A stretch of DNA of 64,000 nucleotides from Enterococcus dispar ATCC 51266 (GTDB lineage Bacteria; Bacillota; Bacilli; Lactobacillales; Enterococcaceae), in contig NZ_KE136354.1 in the NCBI RefSeq assembly GCF_000406945.1, positions 799,707 to 863,706 of the forward strand. Reading direction: 5' to 3'. The translations under genes and the position numbers were made by a program. Of the stretch, positions 1 through 8,698 are shown piece by piece. A model generated the notes under the pieces. That model was given only the letters and a program-made list of their open reading frames with translations. It did not search any database and was not told the origin of the DNA. How positions within the stretch are numbered: position 1 is the first letter of the stretch; the number at the start of each line of letters is the position of its first letter.

Positions 1-284
1 GTGAGCAGTGGAATGAAGGCAACCAAGAAAAACTGCTTCGCTTAAAACAAGAAGCAGATTACGTTGACTCAGTCAGCCATAAAGCTTACCAGAATCCGCA
101 ACAATTACAAAATCATACAAATTTTTTATTGCAACATTCAGACGGTCTTTTAGCAGTTTTTGATCCGGAATTCCCGGGAAAACCGAAATATTTGCTTGAT
201 GCTGCCTACAAAGTTGCACAAAATAACGAATATCTCATTGACCTAATTACAATGGATGATTTACAAAATACCTTCTACGAATGA
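1..284 (+). CDS. ypsA: YpsA family (DUF1273, SLOG-like) protein, C-terminal part
   Basis: The window opens inside a reading frame that ends at TGA 282-284 and gives about 93 residues, finishing with ...DLQNTFYE. The start lies outside the window. The C-terminal features (a QWNEGNQEKLL helix, the LLAVFDPEFPGKPKYLL stretch) and the position directly upstream of gpsB match the YpsA family, a SLOG-superfamily nucleotide-binding fold. In Bacillus and Staphylococcus, YpsA is linked to cell division and has a conserved ypsA-gpsB neighbourhood. The family call therefore rests partly on context. The molecular activity is not known from this sequence. Confidence 0.75.
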   Translation, partial: EQWNEGNQEKLLRLKQEADYVDSVSHKAYQNPQQLQNHTNFLLQHSDGLLAVFDPEFPGKPKYLLDAAYKVAQNNEYLIDLITMDDLQNTFYE

Positions 285-290
285 TTTTTG

Positions 291-318
291 TTGCTTTCTA
301 GCTTATTTTTGATAGAAT
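291..318 (+). promoter_or_regulatory. Candidate sigma-A promoter for gpsB
   Basis: TTGCTT at 291-296 and TAGAAT at 313-318 are 16 bases apart, just after the ypsA stop and about 40 bases before the gpsB start. The -35 is a four-of-six match, so this is a moderate call. Confidence 0.4.
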
Positions 319-360
319 GTTTTAAGAGAGTTTCTAAAAATAAATGAGGTGTATGAATTA

Positions 361-789
361 ATGGCGAATTTAAACTTTAGTCCAAAAGACATTTTGCAAC
401 AAGAATTCAAAACAAAAATGCGTGGTTATGATCCCGTTGAAGTTGATGAGTTTTTAGATAACGTAATTAAAGACTATGAAGCATATAACAAAGAAATTTT
501 AGCTTTACAAGAAGAAAATGATCGCTTGCAGGCTAAATTGAGCCAACAAGCGACGAATCCGGCTCCTACACCGAGTCGCGTCCAAACAGAAGTACCTAAA
601 AGTCAAACAGTAACAAATTTTGATATTTTAAAACGTCTATCTAATTTGGAAAAAGAAGTATTTGGTAAAAAATTAGATCAAGATGCTGCTGATCATAGCG
701 AAGTAACCACTCGGGTATCTCAAGCGTTGAACAGTAATTATACCAACGATGAAAATAGCGATGACAATGAACGGACACGTCGTTTCTAA
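361..789 (+). CDS. gpsB: Cell division regulator GpsB
   Basis: GpsB is a DivIVA-like cytoplasmic, membrane-associated adaptor that shuttles between septum and sidewall and docks penicillin-binding proteins and other wall enzymes. The 142-residue protein begins MANLNFSPKDILQQEFKTK. It carries the DivIVA/GpsB lipid-binding motif with MRGYDPVEVDEFLD at about 20-33, a coiled coil at about 35-66, a variable proline/threonine-rich linker, and the conserved C-terminal trimerisation helix NFDILKRLSNLEKEVFG at about 87-103. A hydrophilic acidic/basic tail follows. The ATG at 361 is chosen over an upstream in-frame GTG at 349 because GAGGT at 346-350 sits ten bases before it and because family members start MANL. 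Confidence 0.96.
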   Translation: MANLNFSPKDILQQEFKTKMRGYDPVEVDEFLDNVIKDYEAYNKEILALQEENDRLQAKLSQQATNPAPTPSRVQTEVPKSQTVTNFDILKRLSNLEKEVFGKKLDQDAADHSEVTTRVSQALNSNYTNDENSDDNERTRRF

Positions 790-790
790 T
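761..790 (+). promoter_or_regulatory. Possible promoter for rnpB inside the end of gpsB
   Basis: ATGACA at 761-766 and TCTAAT at 785-790 are 18 bases apart, which would start transcription close to the folded 5' end of rnpB at about 801. The match is modest, and the RNA could also be processed from the gpsB transcript. Confidence 0.35.
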
Positions 791-800
791 TTTAATTGAA

Positions 801-1186
801 GCTCTGTGATTTTCGGGTAATCGCGGTCTAGCAATAGGCTGAGGAAAGTCCATGCTCGCACAAGCTGCGATGCTTGTAGTGTTCGTGCCTGGCGAAACCA
901 TAAGCCAGGGTACTATTTTAGTAACGGCAGGAAAAATTCCTAAGGCGTAAGCTATGGATCAGTATCCTTGAAAGTGCCACAGTGACGAAGCGTTAAAGGA
1001 AACTTTAACGGTGGAACGCGGTAAACCCCTCGAGCGAGCAACCCAAACAATGGTAGGGGCACTTCTTTGACGGAATCAAACGAATACAAGAAGGTATCTT
1101 TATGATGCAGATAGATGATTACCCCGTGGTTTTTGACCCTGAAAAAACTACGGACAGAACATGGCTTATAGAAAATCACAGGATTC
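801..1186 (+). ncRNA. rnpB: RNase P RNA, type B (Bacillus class)
   Basis: This is the catalytic RNA of RNase P, which removes the 5' leader of pre-tRNAs together with the RnpA protein. Diagnostic conserved segments appear in order: TTCGGGTAATCGC near the 5' end, GAGGAAAGTCCATGCTCGCA, GTGTTCGTGCCTGGCGAAA, AACGGCAGGAAAAAT, the GAAAGTGCCACAGTGACGAAG block, GGTGGAACGCGGTAAACCCC and the terminal ACGGACAGAACATGGCTTA. Helix P1 is visible as CTGTGATTTTC near 804-814 pairing with GAAAATCACAG at 1171-1181. The organisation is type B. It lies between gpsB and the methyltransferase gene, as in Bacillus and Enterococcus. Ends are good to a few bases. Confidence 0.97.
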
Positions 1187-1211
1187 AGGGCTTATTTTAG
1201 AAGTAAATTAA

Positions 1212-1240
1212 AAGCTGGACAAGTGGGTTCGGCTTTTTTT
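1212..1240 (+). terminator. Intrinsic terminator after rnpB
   Basis: AAGCTGGAC (1212-1220) pairs with GTTCGGCTT (1227-1235), with G-U pairs, around a six-base loop and runs into a T-tract to 1240. Confidence 0.8.
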
Positions 1241-1322
1241 CTTTGCAATCATTTGCATTCAAGTGATTGTCGTGTTTCAATACATTTAAGAACATTTTGT
1301 ACCTGCGGGTAAAGGAGAATAT

Positions 1323-2483
1323 ATGAAAGAACAAACATTTAATTTAGTAGCAACATGTGCCAGTGGACTGGAAGCTTTAGTTGGAAAAGAATTACGCGAT
1401 TTAGGGATTGAATGTCAAGTAGAAAATGGTCGCGCGCGGTTTAAAGGCGATTTGCAGACAATTGCTACGGCTAATTTGTGGCTTAGAACTGCTGATAGAA
1501 TCAAAATTGTGGTAGGAGAGTTTGATGCTTATACTTTTGATGAATTATTTGAAAATGTAAAAGCACAACAATGGGAGGATTTATTACCATTGGATGCTGA
1601 ATTTCCTGTCAGTGGAAAGTCGATTAAATCAAAACTTTACAGCGTGCCGGATTGTCAAGCAATTACTAAAAAAGCGATTGTGGATCGCTTGCGTTCTTAT
1701 TATCATCGTCCCAGTCATGTGCCTTTGGCTGAAACGGGAGCACTTTTTCCGGTAGAAGTCGCTCTTTTAAAAGACCATGTGATGATAACGCTTGACACAA
1801 CAGGCCCAAGTCTATTTAAACGCGGGTATCGATTGGAAAAAGGTGGTGCGCCTTTAAAAGAAAATTTGGCAGCAGCGTTAGTGTTGTTAACAAATTGGCA
1901 TAAAGATCGTCCTTTTGTCGATCCTGTTTGTGGCTCAGGAACAATTTGTATTGAAGCCGCATTGATTGGCCATAACATTGCCCCAGGATTTAATCGGGAG
2001 TTTTTATGTGAGGCATGGGATTGGGCAGATGAAACTGTATTTGAAAAGGTAAGAGCTGATGCAGATCTTGCCGCAGATTATGATGTGAAGCTGGATATTA
2101 GCGGTTATGATATTAATGGCAGAATGATCGAAATTGCAAAAGCAAACGCAGAAGAAATCGGTTTAGGCGATTCAATTACTTTTAAACAACAGGCTGTCAA
2201 AGATTTTACTACGACAAAAGATTATGGTGTGATTGTGGCTAATCCCCCTTATGGCGAGCGCTTGGGTGAGGCAGAAACGGTTCAAAGATTATATAAAGAG
2301 ATGGGCGATATTTTGCGTCCGCTAAAAACTTGGAGCAAATATATTTTAACGAGTGATTTACAATTTGAATCATTCTACGGTGCAAAAGCTACTAAAAAAC
2401 GCAAGTTATATAATGGTGCGTTACGAACAGACTTGTTCCAATATTGGGGTACGCGACCACCACGACAAAAGGAGGAAGCTTAA
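1323..2483 (+). CDS. ypsC: THUMP-domain class I SAM-dependent 23S rRNA methyltransferase (YpsC/RlmL-like)
   Basis: Predicted rRNA guanine-N2 methyltransferase, 386 residues. A THUMP RNA-binding domain covers about 1-160. The Rossmann methyltransferase domain follows, with the SAM-binding segment FVDPVCGSGTICIEAALIG at about 199-217 and the N6/N2-methylase motif NPPYGERLG at about 306-314. The related E. coli enzyme RlmL makes m2G2445, but the exact target base here is inferred from family only. AAGGAG lies just upstream of the ATG. The stop TAA overlaps the start of the following carboxypeptidase by one base (TAATG), so the two are probably translationally coupled. Location after rnpB matches the ypsC position in Bacillus. 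Confidence 0.9.
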   Translation: MKEQTFNLVATCASGLEALVGKELRDLGIECQVENGRARFKGDLQTIATANLWLRTADRIKIVVGEFDAYTFDELFENVKAQQWEDLLPLDAEFPVSGKSIKSKLYSVPDCQAITKKAIVDRLRSYYHRPSHVPLAETGALFPVEVALLKDHVMITLDTTGPSLFKRGYRLEKGGAPLKENLAAALVLLTNWHKDRPFVDPVCGSGTICIEAALIGHNIAPGFNREFLCEAWDWADETVFEKVRADADLAADYDVKLDISGYDINGRMIEIAKANAEEIGLGDSITFKQQAVKDFTTTKDYGVIVANPPYGERLGEAETVQRLYKEMGDILRPLKTWSKYILTSDLQFESFYGAKATKKRKLYNGALRTDLFQYWGTRPPRQKEEA

Positions 2484-3982
2484 TGAAAGAAAAAGAGTTT
2501 TTAACAGAATTAGAAGAATTGGCCTTACTCAATCAAACGTTGGCCTTACTGGATTGGGATAGTCAAACGGGAATGCCAGAAACTGCGGCCGAAGAAAGAG
2601 GCGCTGCTAGCGGTTATTTGAGTGGGTTAGCCTTTGAAAAACAAACGAGCTCTAAAATAAAAGAAGCCCTTGATTACTTTGATCACCACGCGGATGAACT
2701 TTCTGAGGTTGGAAAAGCAGCCTACCACGTAGTTAAAAAAGATTATGATGAATTACATGCGATTCCTAAAGAATTGATGGTAGAACGAAGCCGTTTATAC
2801 AGCGAAGCCCATTCTGCTTGGTTAAAGGCAAGAGAAACCAAAAATTTTGCAGATTTTGAACAGGCTTTAGCAGAAAATATTCGTATTACAAAAGAGCTAA
2901 TTCCCTATTATAAAAAAGATGAGGCAACCGATTATGATGTCTTGCTAAATATGTTTGAACCAGGGATGACAACTGCTGTTTTGGACGCTGTTTTTGCAGA
3001 ACTTAAAGAAGGTCTCGTAAAAATTCGCCAAGTCATTGCCGAAAAAGGCAGTCAACCAGATATCAGTTTTAAAGATCGAAAAATGACAAAGAACCAACAA
3101 AAATATTTTGTTAAAAATTTAGTCGCCGAACTAGGCTTTGATTTTAATCGTGGTCGTCTTGATGATACTGTTCATCCTTTTGCAACACGAATTACTCGTA
3201 ATGATGTACGTATTACAACTCGTTGGAATGAACAGGATTTTACTATGGGGATTTTCGGTGTCATTCATGAATCAGGTCACGGTATATATGAACAAAGTAT
3301 TGCCGAAAAATATAATATGACACCAGTTTATGACGCCCCTTCGATGGGGATTCATGAATCGCAATCTTTGTTTTATGAAATTATTATAGGCAGTAAACGC
3401 AGTTTTTGGAAAAAACAATATCCAGTTTTTCAAGCGGCTGCTAATGGTACTTTTGATGATATTGACTTCGAAACATTTTATCGCTCTTTAAAAGCTACTG
3501 CAGCAAGTCTAATTCGTATTGAAGCAGATAGTCTAACTTATCCTTTACACATTATTATTCGTTACGAGTTGGAAAAAGCACTCTTTAATGACGACCTCGC
3601 GGTAGCAGATTTACCCAAAGCTTGGAATGATAAATACGAAGAGTACCTAGGTATTCGTCCTGAAAATGATTTGGTAGGAGTCTTACAAGATGTCCACTGG
3701 TCTGGAGGGATGTTTGGTTACTTCCCATCGTATGCGTTAGGTTATATGTATGCTGCGCAATTGCTGCATAGCATAGAAAAGAATCTTGCTGTGGATACAT
3801 TACTAGAGCAAGGAGACTACGCTCCAATCAAAGCGTGGTTAACTGAACATATTCATCAATTTGGCAGAAGTAAAACACCAAGTGAGCTAATTGAAGCTGC
3901 CACAGGAGAGACATTAAATCCGCAATATTTACTCACTTATCTAACTGATCTTTATGAGGATGTTTATCAAATTAAAGGATAG
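2483..3982 (+). CDS. Metallocarboxypeptidase, M32 (Taq) family
   Basis: Predicted zinc carboxypeptidase that trims single residues from peptide C-termini in the cytoplasm. The protein is 499 residues, the normal length for family M32. The zinc/catalytic motif HESGH is visible in GVIHESGHGIYEQ, and further M32 signatures follow: the HESQSLFYE segment, IRIEADSLTYPLHIIIRYELE and GYFPSYALGYMYAAQ. The start at 2483 is chosen over the in-frame 2444 because GGAGG at 2471-2475 precedes it and because homologues begin within a few residues of this point. The start codon overlaps the stop of the upstream methyltransferase gene. Confidence 0.93.
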   Translation: MKEKEFLTELEELALLNQTLALLDWDSQTGMPETAAEERGAASGYLSGLAFEKQTSSKIKEALDYFDHHADELSEVGKAAYHVVKKDYDELHAIPKELMVERSRLYSEAHSAWLKARETKNFADFEQALAENIRITKELIPYYKKDEATDYDVLLNMFEPGMTTAVLDAVFAELKEGLVKIRQVIAEKGSQPDISFKDRKMTKNQQKYFVKNLVAELGFDFNRGRLDDTVHPFATRITRNDVRITTRWNEQDFTMGIFGVIHESGHGIYEQSIAEKYNMTPVYDAPSMGIHESQSLFYEIIIGSKRSFWKKQYPVFQAAANGTFDDIDFETFYRSLKATAASLIRIEADSLTYPLHIIIRYELEKALFNDDLAVADLPKAWNDKYEEYLGIRPENDLVGVLQDVHWSGGMFGYFPSYALGYMYAAQLLHSIEKNLAVDTLLEQGDYAPIKAWLTEHIHQFGRSKTPSELIEAATGETLNPQYLLTYLTDLYEDVYQIKG

Positions 3983-4015
3983 CTAGCAGATTTAATAAAA
4001 ATAGCTATCAAAATA

Positions 4016-4043
4016 ATGCCAGGCAATTTTGCCTGGCATCTTT
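4016..4043 (+). terminator. Intrinsic terminator after the M32 carboxypeptidase
   Basis: ATGCCAGGC (4016-4024) and GCCTGGCAT (4031-4039) form a perfect nine-base stem, followed by CTTTT. Confidence 0.75.
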
Positions 4044-4191
4044 TGGGGAAGTGGCTAGAATTTTGGCTGCAACCATGACCAGTTCATGACAAAGAAGAAA
4101 ATAGATTGTATTACAATAAATGACTGTTCTAATAACATTGTAAACGCTTTATATAAATTGGGGAAATTCGAATTTGCATAAAGGAGAAATA

Positions 4192-4848
4192 ATGGAAAAG
4201 ATAACTGAAATAATAGCTTTTGCCAAAAATAAACTACAAGATGATTTGACAGGGCATGGTTTTGATCACGCCAAAAGAGTAGCTACATTGGCAAGTCAAA
4301 TTGCAGAAGGAGAAAAAGCTCAAGTAGATAAAATCGTTTTGTTAGCAGCGGCATATCTCCACGATACCATTGATGATAAAGTCGTTGCAGATGTAACTGT
4401 TGCTATTAGTGAATTACAACAGTTTCTTCAAGAAATCGGTTTAACAGTTCAGCAGCAAGAAGAAATTATTTTTATTATTACTAATATGTCTTTTTCAAAT
4501 GAATTGGGCAAAAAAGTTGCTTTGACTGCTGCAGGACAAATCGTTCAAGATGCGGATCGCTTAGAAGCATTAGGCGCAATAGGGATTTTGCGCACCGCAT
4601 ATTTTGGTGGCAGCCATCAACATCCTTTACACGATCCCACGATAAAACCCGTTAATTTGACGAACAAACAAGAGTATCGGAAAGCAAGTACGGTGATCAA
4701 TCATTTTTATGAAAAATTGTTTCTCTTACCGGACAAAATGAATACCCAGACGGCATATCATGAAGCGATGCGGCGGCAAAAATTTATGGAAGAATTTTTA
4801 AAGGAATTTTACCAAGAGTGGGAACCAGAAGAGTTTGATCGTCTGTAA
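4192..4848 (+). CDS. HD-domain phosphohydrolase (YedJ-like)
   Basis: A 218-residue HD superfamily protein. Metal ligands are visible as H in GHGFDHAKRV, the paired HD in YLHDTIDD and the later D in VQDADRLEALGAIG, which is the classic H...HD...D pattern for a metal-dependent phosphohydrolase. The AIGILRTAYFGG segment and HDPTIKP region match the YedJ/YpgQ-type group, some members of which hydrolyse nucleotide triphosphates or pyrophosphates. The substrate here is unknown. Start ATG 4192 is favoured over an upstream in-frame TTG because AAAGGAG lies at 4180-4186. It appears to be a single-gene unit. Confidence 0.85.
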   Translation: MEKITEIIAFAKNKLQDDLTGHGFDHAKRVATLASQIAEGEKAQVDKIVLLAAAYLHDTIDDKVVADVTVAISELQQFLQEIGLTVQQQEEIIFIITNMSFSNELGKKVALTAAGQIVQDADRLEALGAIGILRTAYFGGSHQHPLHDPTIKPVNLTNKQEYRKASTVINHFYEKLFLLPDKMNTQTAYHEAMRRQKFMEEFLKEFYQEWEPEEFDRL

Positions 4849-5009
4849 AAATTATTTAAAACATCTTCTTTTAGCTGATAGTAATTGTTTAGATGTTAGT
4901 TGGAATAAGACTTTAAGAAGCTCATTAGTTTAGCCGTTGCTTTTTGGTTACAACACTTATTATTTTTTTTTACTGTAGATATCTCCTATAATTGTCTTAA
5001 GGGGGGATA

Positions 5010-5365
5010 ATGATGTTTTACCAACAAGCTATGGAACCTGCTGAGCTTTTGAATACTTTAGCAGCTAATAATGAATGTTTTTTGTAATTGAAGCGCAATT
5101 ACCCCAAAAGCACTATCATGTAGCTATTTATAAGTATGAGAAAGAATACTTTTTACTCTTAGACCCTCGTTTATTTCAACAGATTATTAAAACCAGAACT
5201 GAAGTCCATGGGGATGAAGAAGAAGTTTTACCTTATATCGAAGAGGCTTTGGAAGAAAATCTTTATCAGCTAGTAGCGGAAGATTATGTAAATTTAGATC
5301 TTTATACATTAACAAATTTAGCGCAAAAAAATACTGTCAGTATTCGTTTTTATGAATTTTATTAG
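5010..5365 (+). CDS. Small hypothetical protein split by a -1 frameshift at a T6 slippery run
   Basis: A frame with a strong ribosome site (AAGGGGGGAT at 5000-5009) starts at ATG 5010 and stops at TAA 5085-5087 after 25 codons. A second frame, in the -1 register, runs from about 5075 to 5365 but has no ribosome site of its own. The two meet at T-TTT-TTG (5078-5084), which is a textbook -1 slippery heptamer followed directly by the stop codon. Joined, they give one protein of about 118 residues, running ...LAANNECF|FVIEAQLPQ..., with a C-terminal part rich in beta-like and acidic segments. The product is not recognised. Either programmed frameshifting, a one-base deletion, or a sequencing error in T6 explains the split. 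The next gene, at 5378, follows closely and is probably cotranscribed. Confidence 0.6.
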
Positions 5366-5377
5366 GAGCTGTTAAAA

Positions 5378-5602
5378 ATGAAAAAAACAGAGTATTTAAC
5401 TTTTAAGGATAAGAATTTTATCAAATTATTTCAAAATTTAGGTGAGGATTATTCTGCTGTTGAATTCATTGATGAACAAAACGATGTGGATGTAGTGGTT
5501 TTATCGCAAGCAGATTTTAACTATTTGATCAGTCAACTAGACGAAGAATCCCGTAGTCAATATGTTGAAGATAACGATGAATCGGAATTTTTAGAGGACT
5601 AA
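5378..5602 (+). CDS. Small acidic hypothetical protein
   Basis: A 74-residue acidic protein of unknown function that starts MKKTEYLTFKDKNFIKL and ends in an Asp/Glu-rich tail (EDNDESEFLED). AGGAGCTG lies upstream of the ATG. It begins 12 bases after the frameshift-split gene and shares its downstream terminator, so the two form a likely bicistronic unit. No membrane segment, signal peptide or catalytic motif is visible. Confidence 0.6.
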   Translation: MKKTEYLTFKDKNFIKLFQNLGEDYSAVEFIDEQNDVDVVVLSQADFNYLISQLDEESRSQYVEDNDESEFLED

Positions 5603-5625
5603 GTCAAAAAAATCAAATTAAATTA

Positions 5626-5690
5626 CCCAAACTAACCGGTGCATTCTTGTTTTCAGCTTGAATGGAAAAAGGAAAGTTTGGGCGTTTTTT
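5626..5690 (+). terminator. Intrinsic terminator with a long branched loop
   Basis: CCCAAACT (5626-5633) pairs with AGTTTGGG (5675-5682), followed by CGTTTTTT. The 41-base loop can itself pair CATTC with GAATG. It closes the 5010-5602 unit and may also serve the convergent gene on the other strand. Confidence 0.7.
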
Positions 5691-5713
5691 ATTTGTGTTT
5701 TATACAGAATGGC

Positions 5714-6034
5714 TTATGATTTAAGTTGGGGTGAGATCCGCTTATATGCACGAAAAATATTAACTATAACCAAAAGAATACCTACACCTAATGGTAAATA
5801 AAGTAACCAAAAAGGATAATTTAAAACCAACGTTACCCCAGTTTGATCTAATTGGCTTTGTTCTTTTAACGCATATTGCAATACTTGATAACTAAAAGCG
5901 ACCATAAATCCTGCTATAATAAACAAAACAAATCCGAGATAGGGGATTTTACTTTTTTTACGGAGTACTAAAATTATTCCATATAAAATGATTAGTGCAA
6001 CAGGAACACCTAATGCAAAATATCTGTTTAACAT
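5714..6034 (-). CDS. Small integral membrane protein of unknown function
   Basis: A 106-residue very hydrophobic protein with three predicted membrane segments, at about 7-25, 33-54 and 71-94. Short basic loops separate them (LRKKSKIP; the C-terminal AYKRISPQLKS). On the minus strand AGGAGGTG lies just upstream of the ATG at 6034, which supports expression. No family is recognised. It diverges from the VanZ/RDD gene, with about 100 bases between them that may hold both promoters. Confidence 0.6.
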   Translation of the reverse strand: MLNRYFALGVPVALIILYGIILVLRKKSKIPYLGFVLFIIAGFMVAFSYQVLQYALKEQSQLDQTGVTLVLNYPFWLLYLPLGVGILLVIVNIFRAYKRISPQLKS

Positions 6035-6133
6035 AATTGCACCTCCTAATAATTATCATACGCCAAACTATATTTTTTGGGAAATATTTAAAAATTTTTA
6101 TTCGATACCAATAAAACGAAGAAAGGATTTTTT

Positions 6134-7285
6134 ATGTCTGCCTATATTGAACCAATTAAAACAGCTTTATTGATTTTCCCTTTTTTAGCTTTGTTTATTT
6201 CCTCTTTTTTCTTTATTTATGAATACCGCAAGTTCGGTCGCTTTATTATTAGCCGTGCCATCATTTTGTATTCTTTTGTTTTTTATTTATTGTGTGCCTA
6301 CTTTTTGGTGATTTTGCCTTTACCACCCATTAGTGAAGTTGCTCACTACGGAGGACCACATTACGAATTACATTTGGGGGCTTCGTTACACAATTTTCTC
6401 AATCAAACTGTTTTAAAAATTAACGATCCAAGTACCTATCTGCCTGCAATGCGTCAAGGTGTTTTTTTAGAACCAGTTTTTAATGTGTTGCTTTTATTGC
6501 CATTTGGTGTTTATTTACGCTATTTCTTTGGCTTTTCTTTAAAAAAGACGATTCTAGCTAGTTTTTTATTGTCCTTATTTTTTGAATTAACCCAACTGAC
6601 GGGACTTTATTTTATCTACCCTCGAAATTATCGCTTAGCAGATGTGAATGATCTTCTTCACAATACGATAGGTGGTACGCTAGGCTATCTATTAGAGCCG
6701 TTGTTTACCTTATTACTTCCTTCCCGTGAACAATTAGATGAAACGGCTTATGAAAAAGGGAAGGATGTTACCCTTTTTCGGCGCTTTGCAGCCTTTTTCT
6801 TAGACTGGTTTATTATTTACTTCTTTACCTTTATTCTTTCAGTCGGCTTACGTTTAGCTACAAACGGTTATTCTGATAAGTTTTTTGATTCGCCCCTTTG
6901 GTATTTTGCTACCATTTTGGTTTATTTTATTTTCTTAAACTATCTATTAAATGGACAAACACTCGGCAAAAAAATCGTACGGATTCGTGTTGTGGAAAAT
7001 AATCATCAGCATATCACTTTAAAAGCTTTATTTATTCGTTATGGTTTATTATATTTCGTTTATGGCGGCATCGGACAACTTGGAACGATTTTTGCTCCAC
7101 TGGTCGGGGATAAAAACCATTTCTTAGTCGGGATTGCCTCTTTTTTTACCATTGGCGCAACCATTATCCAATTTTTATTTGTGGTCAATGTCCTGTGGTC
7201 TGTTATCCGCAAAAAAAGACAGTTATTTTATGAAAAGAGAAGTGGAACATACGTTATCAGCACAATTTTGCCAAAAGAAATCTGA
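6134..7285 (+). CDS. VanZ-like / RDD fusion membrane protein
   Basis: A 383-residue polytopic protein with two recognisable modules. Residues about 40-195 match the VanZ family, including the PLPPISEVAHYGGPHYE region and the FFELTQLTG...DVNDLLHNTIGGTLGYLL signature. Residues about 212-370 form an RDD domain, with RRFAAFFLDWFIIYF and the GQTLGKKIVRIRVV motif. VanZ proteins are linked to low-level teicoplanin resistance, while RDD proteins are membrane proteins of mixed or unknown function, some acting in ion exchange. GAAAGGA precedes the ATG. The fusion suggests an envelope role, but no substrate can be assigned. Confidence 0.85.
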   Translation: MSAYIEPIKTALLIFPFLALFISSFFFIYEYRKFGRFIISRAIILYSFVFYLLCAYFLVILPLPPISEVAHYGGPHYELHLGASLHNFLNQTVLKINDPSTYLPAMRQGVFLEPVFNVLLLLPFGVYLRYFFGFSLKKTILASFLLSLFFELTQLTGLYFIYPRNYRLADVNDLLHNTIGGTLGYLLEPLFTLLLPSREQLDETAYEKGKDVTLFRRFAAFFLDWFIIYFFTFILSVGLRLATNGYSDKFFDSPLWYFATILVYFIFLNYLLNGQTLGKKIVRIRVVENNHQHITLKALFIRYGLLYFVYGGIGQLGTIFAPLVGDKNHFLVGIASFFTIGATIIQFLFVVNVLWSVIRKKRQLFYEKRSGTYVISTILPKEI

Positions 7286-7342
7286 CGTGGCGGTCCTTTT
7301 GTGCTATAATCCCTAAGAACATTATGAAAAGAAGGTGGAAAC

Positions 7343-8692
7343 ATGCAATTTACGGATTTTCAATTTAAGCCCTTTATATATGAAGCCCTTAAAGAAAAGA
7401 AATTTGAAAAACCAACGGAAGTTCAAGAGCGGCTCATTCCGGTCATTCAGCAAAATAGAAGTGTTGTGGGACAGTCACAAACGGGAACCGGCAAGACGCA
7501 TACATTTTTACTACCCTTATTAGATAAAGTTGATCCAGCTAACGAAAGTGCTCAAGTGGTTATTACTGCACCAAGTCGTGAACTCGCAAATCAAATTTAT
7601 ACGGCAGCAAAACAAATTGCCGATTTTTCACAACCTGCTATTCGAGTTAGCAATTTTGTAGGGGGAACAGATAAGCAAAGACAAATCGATAAATTGAAGC
7701 ACCAACAACCTCATGTGGTTGTTGGCACACCAGGTCGTTTATTGGATATGATTAATGAACAGGCTTTGTTTATTCATAAAGCATTTGCTTTTGTGGTAGA
7801 CGAAGCAGATATGACATTAGATATGGGCTTTTTACAAGAAGTCGATCAAATTGCTAGCCGTTTACCTGAGAAAGTTCAAATCTTGGTCTTTTCGGCAACT
7901 ATTCCCGAAAAATTACGACCATTTTTAAAAAAATACTTGGAAAATCCAGTGATAGAAGAAATTCAACCACAAGCTATCATTGCAGATTCAATTGACAATT
8001 GGCTAATTGCGACAAAAGGAAAAGACAGAAACCGGCTTATTTATCAATTATTAACCACCGGTCATCCTTATATGGCATTAGTATTTGCCAACACTAAACA
8101 GCACGTTGACGAAATCAGTGATTACTTAAAGGAACAAGGGCTAAAAGTTGCTAAGGTTCATGGGGATATTACGCCACGCGAACGTAAACGGATTATGCGT
8201 AATATTCAAAATATGGACTATCAATATGTAGTTGCAACTGATTTAGCTGCCAGAGGGATTGATATCGAAGGAGTTTCTCACGTTATAAATGCTGAAATTC
8301 CCAATGATTTAGAATTCTTTATCCATCGGGTAGGGCGGACTGGACGCAACAACCTTGAAGGTACTGCTATTACCCTTTATAGTCCTCAAGATGAAGAAAA
8401 AGTGGCTGCCATTGAAAAACTTGGCGTGATTTTTAAACCCAAAGAAATTAAAAATGGTGAAATTGTGGACAGCTATGACCGAAACCGTCGTAAAAAGCGG
8501 GAGCAAACCAAAAAAGAGGAATTAGATCCTACGCTAATTGGGCTGGTTAAAAAGAAAAAGAAAAAAATCAAGCCAGGCTATAAGAAAAAAATTCAATGGG
8601 CTGTAGATAAAGACAAAAAACAAAAACGCAAAGTTGAAAAACGACAACAGCTGCGGTCTGCCCGTAAACACAAGAAAAAATCAAGCCAATAA
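7343..8692 (+). CDS. cshB: DEAD-box ATP-dependent RNA helicase (CshB-like)
   Basis: RNA helicase expected to act in RNA decay, ribosome assembly or cold adaptation. All core motifs are present over 449 residues: the Q motif around FEKPTEVQERLIP, Walker A SQTGTGKT, PSRELA, TPGRLLD, Walker B DEAD (in VVDEADMTLD), SAT in FSATIP, then VFANTK, TDLAARGIDI and HRVGRTGR. The last 80 residues are strongly basic (runs of Lys/Arg), an RNA-binding tail typical of CshB proteins. The length and tail favour CshB over CshA, but this subtype call is by resemblance. AAGGTGG lies before the ATG. A strong terminator follows. Confidence 0.92.
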   Translation: MQFTDFQFKPFIYEALKEKKFEKPTEVQERLIPVIQQNRSVVGQSQTGTGKTHTFLLPLLDKVDPANESAQVVITAPSRELANQIYTAAKQIADFSQPAIRVSNFVGGTDKQRQIDKLKHQQPHVVVGTPGRLLDMINEQALFIHKAFAFVVDEADMTLDMGFLQEVDQIASRLPEKVQILVFSATIPEKLRPFLKKYLENPVIEEIQPQAIIADSIDNWLIATKGKDRNRLIYQLLTTGHPYMALVFANTKQHVDEISDYLKEQGLKVAKVHGDITPRERKRIMRNIQNMDYQYVVATDLAARGIDIEGVSHVINAEIPNDLEFFIHRVGRTGRNNLEGTAITLYSPQDEEKVAAIEKLGVIFKPKEIKNGEIVDSYDRNRRKKREQTKKEELDPTLIGLVKKKKKKIKPGYKKKIQWAVDKDKKQKRKVEKRQQLRSARKHKKKSSQ

Positions 8693-8698
8693 TAAAAA

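Noticed and set aside
952-1179. A 75-residue minus-strand ORF.
   Set aside because: It lies wholly inside the RNase P RNA gene on the opposite strand.
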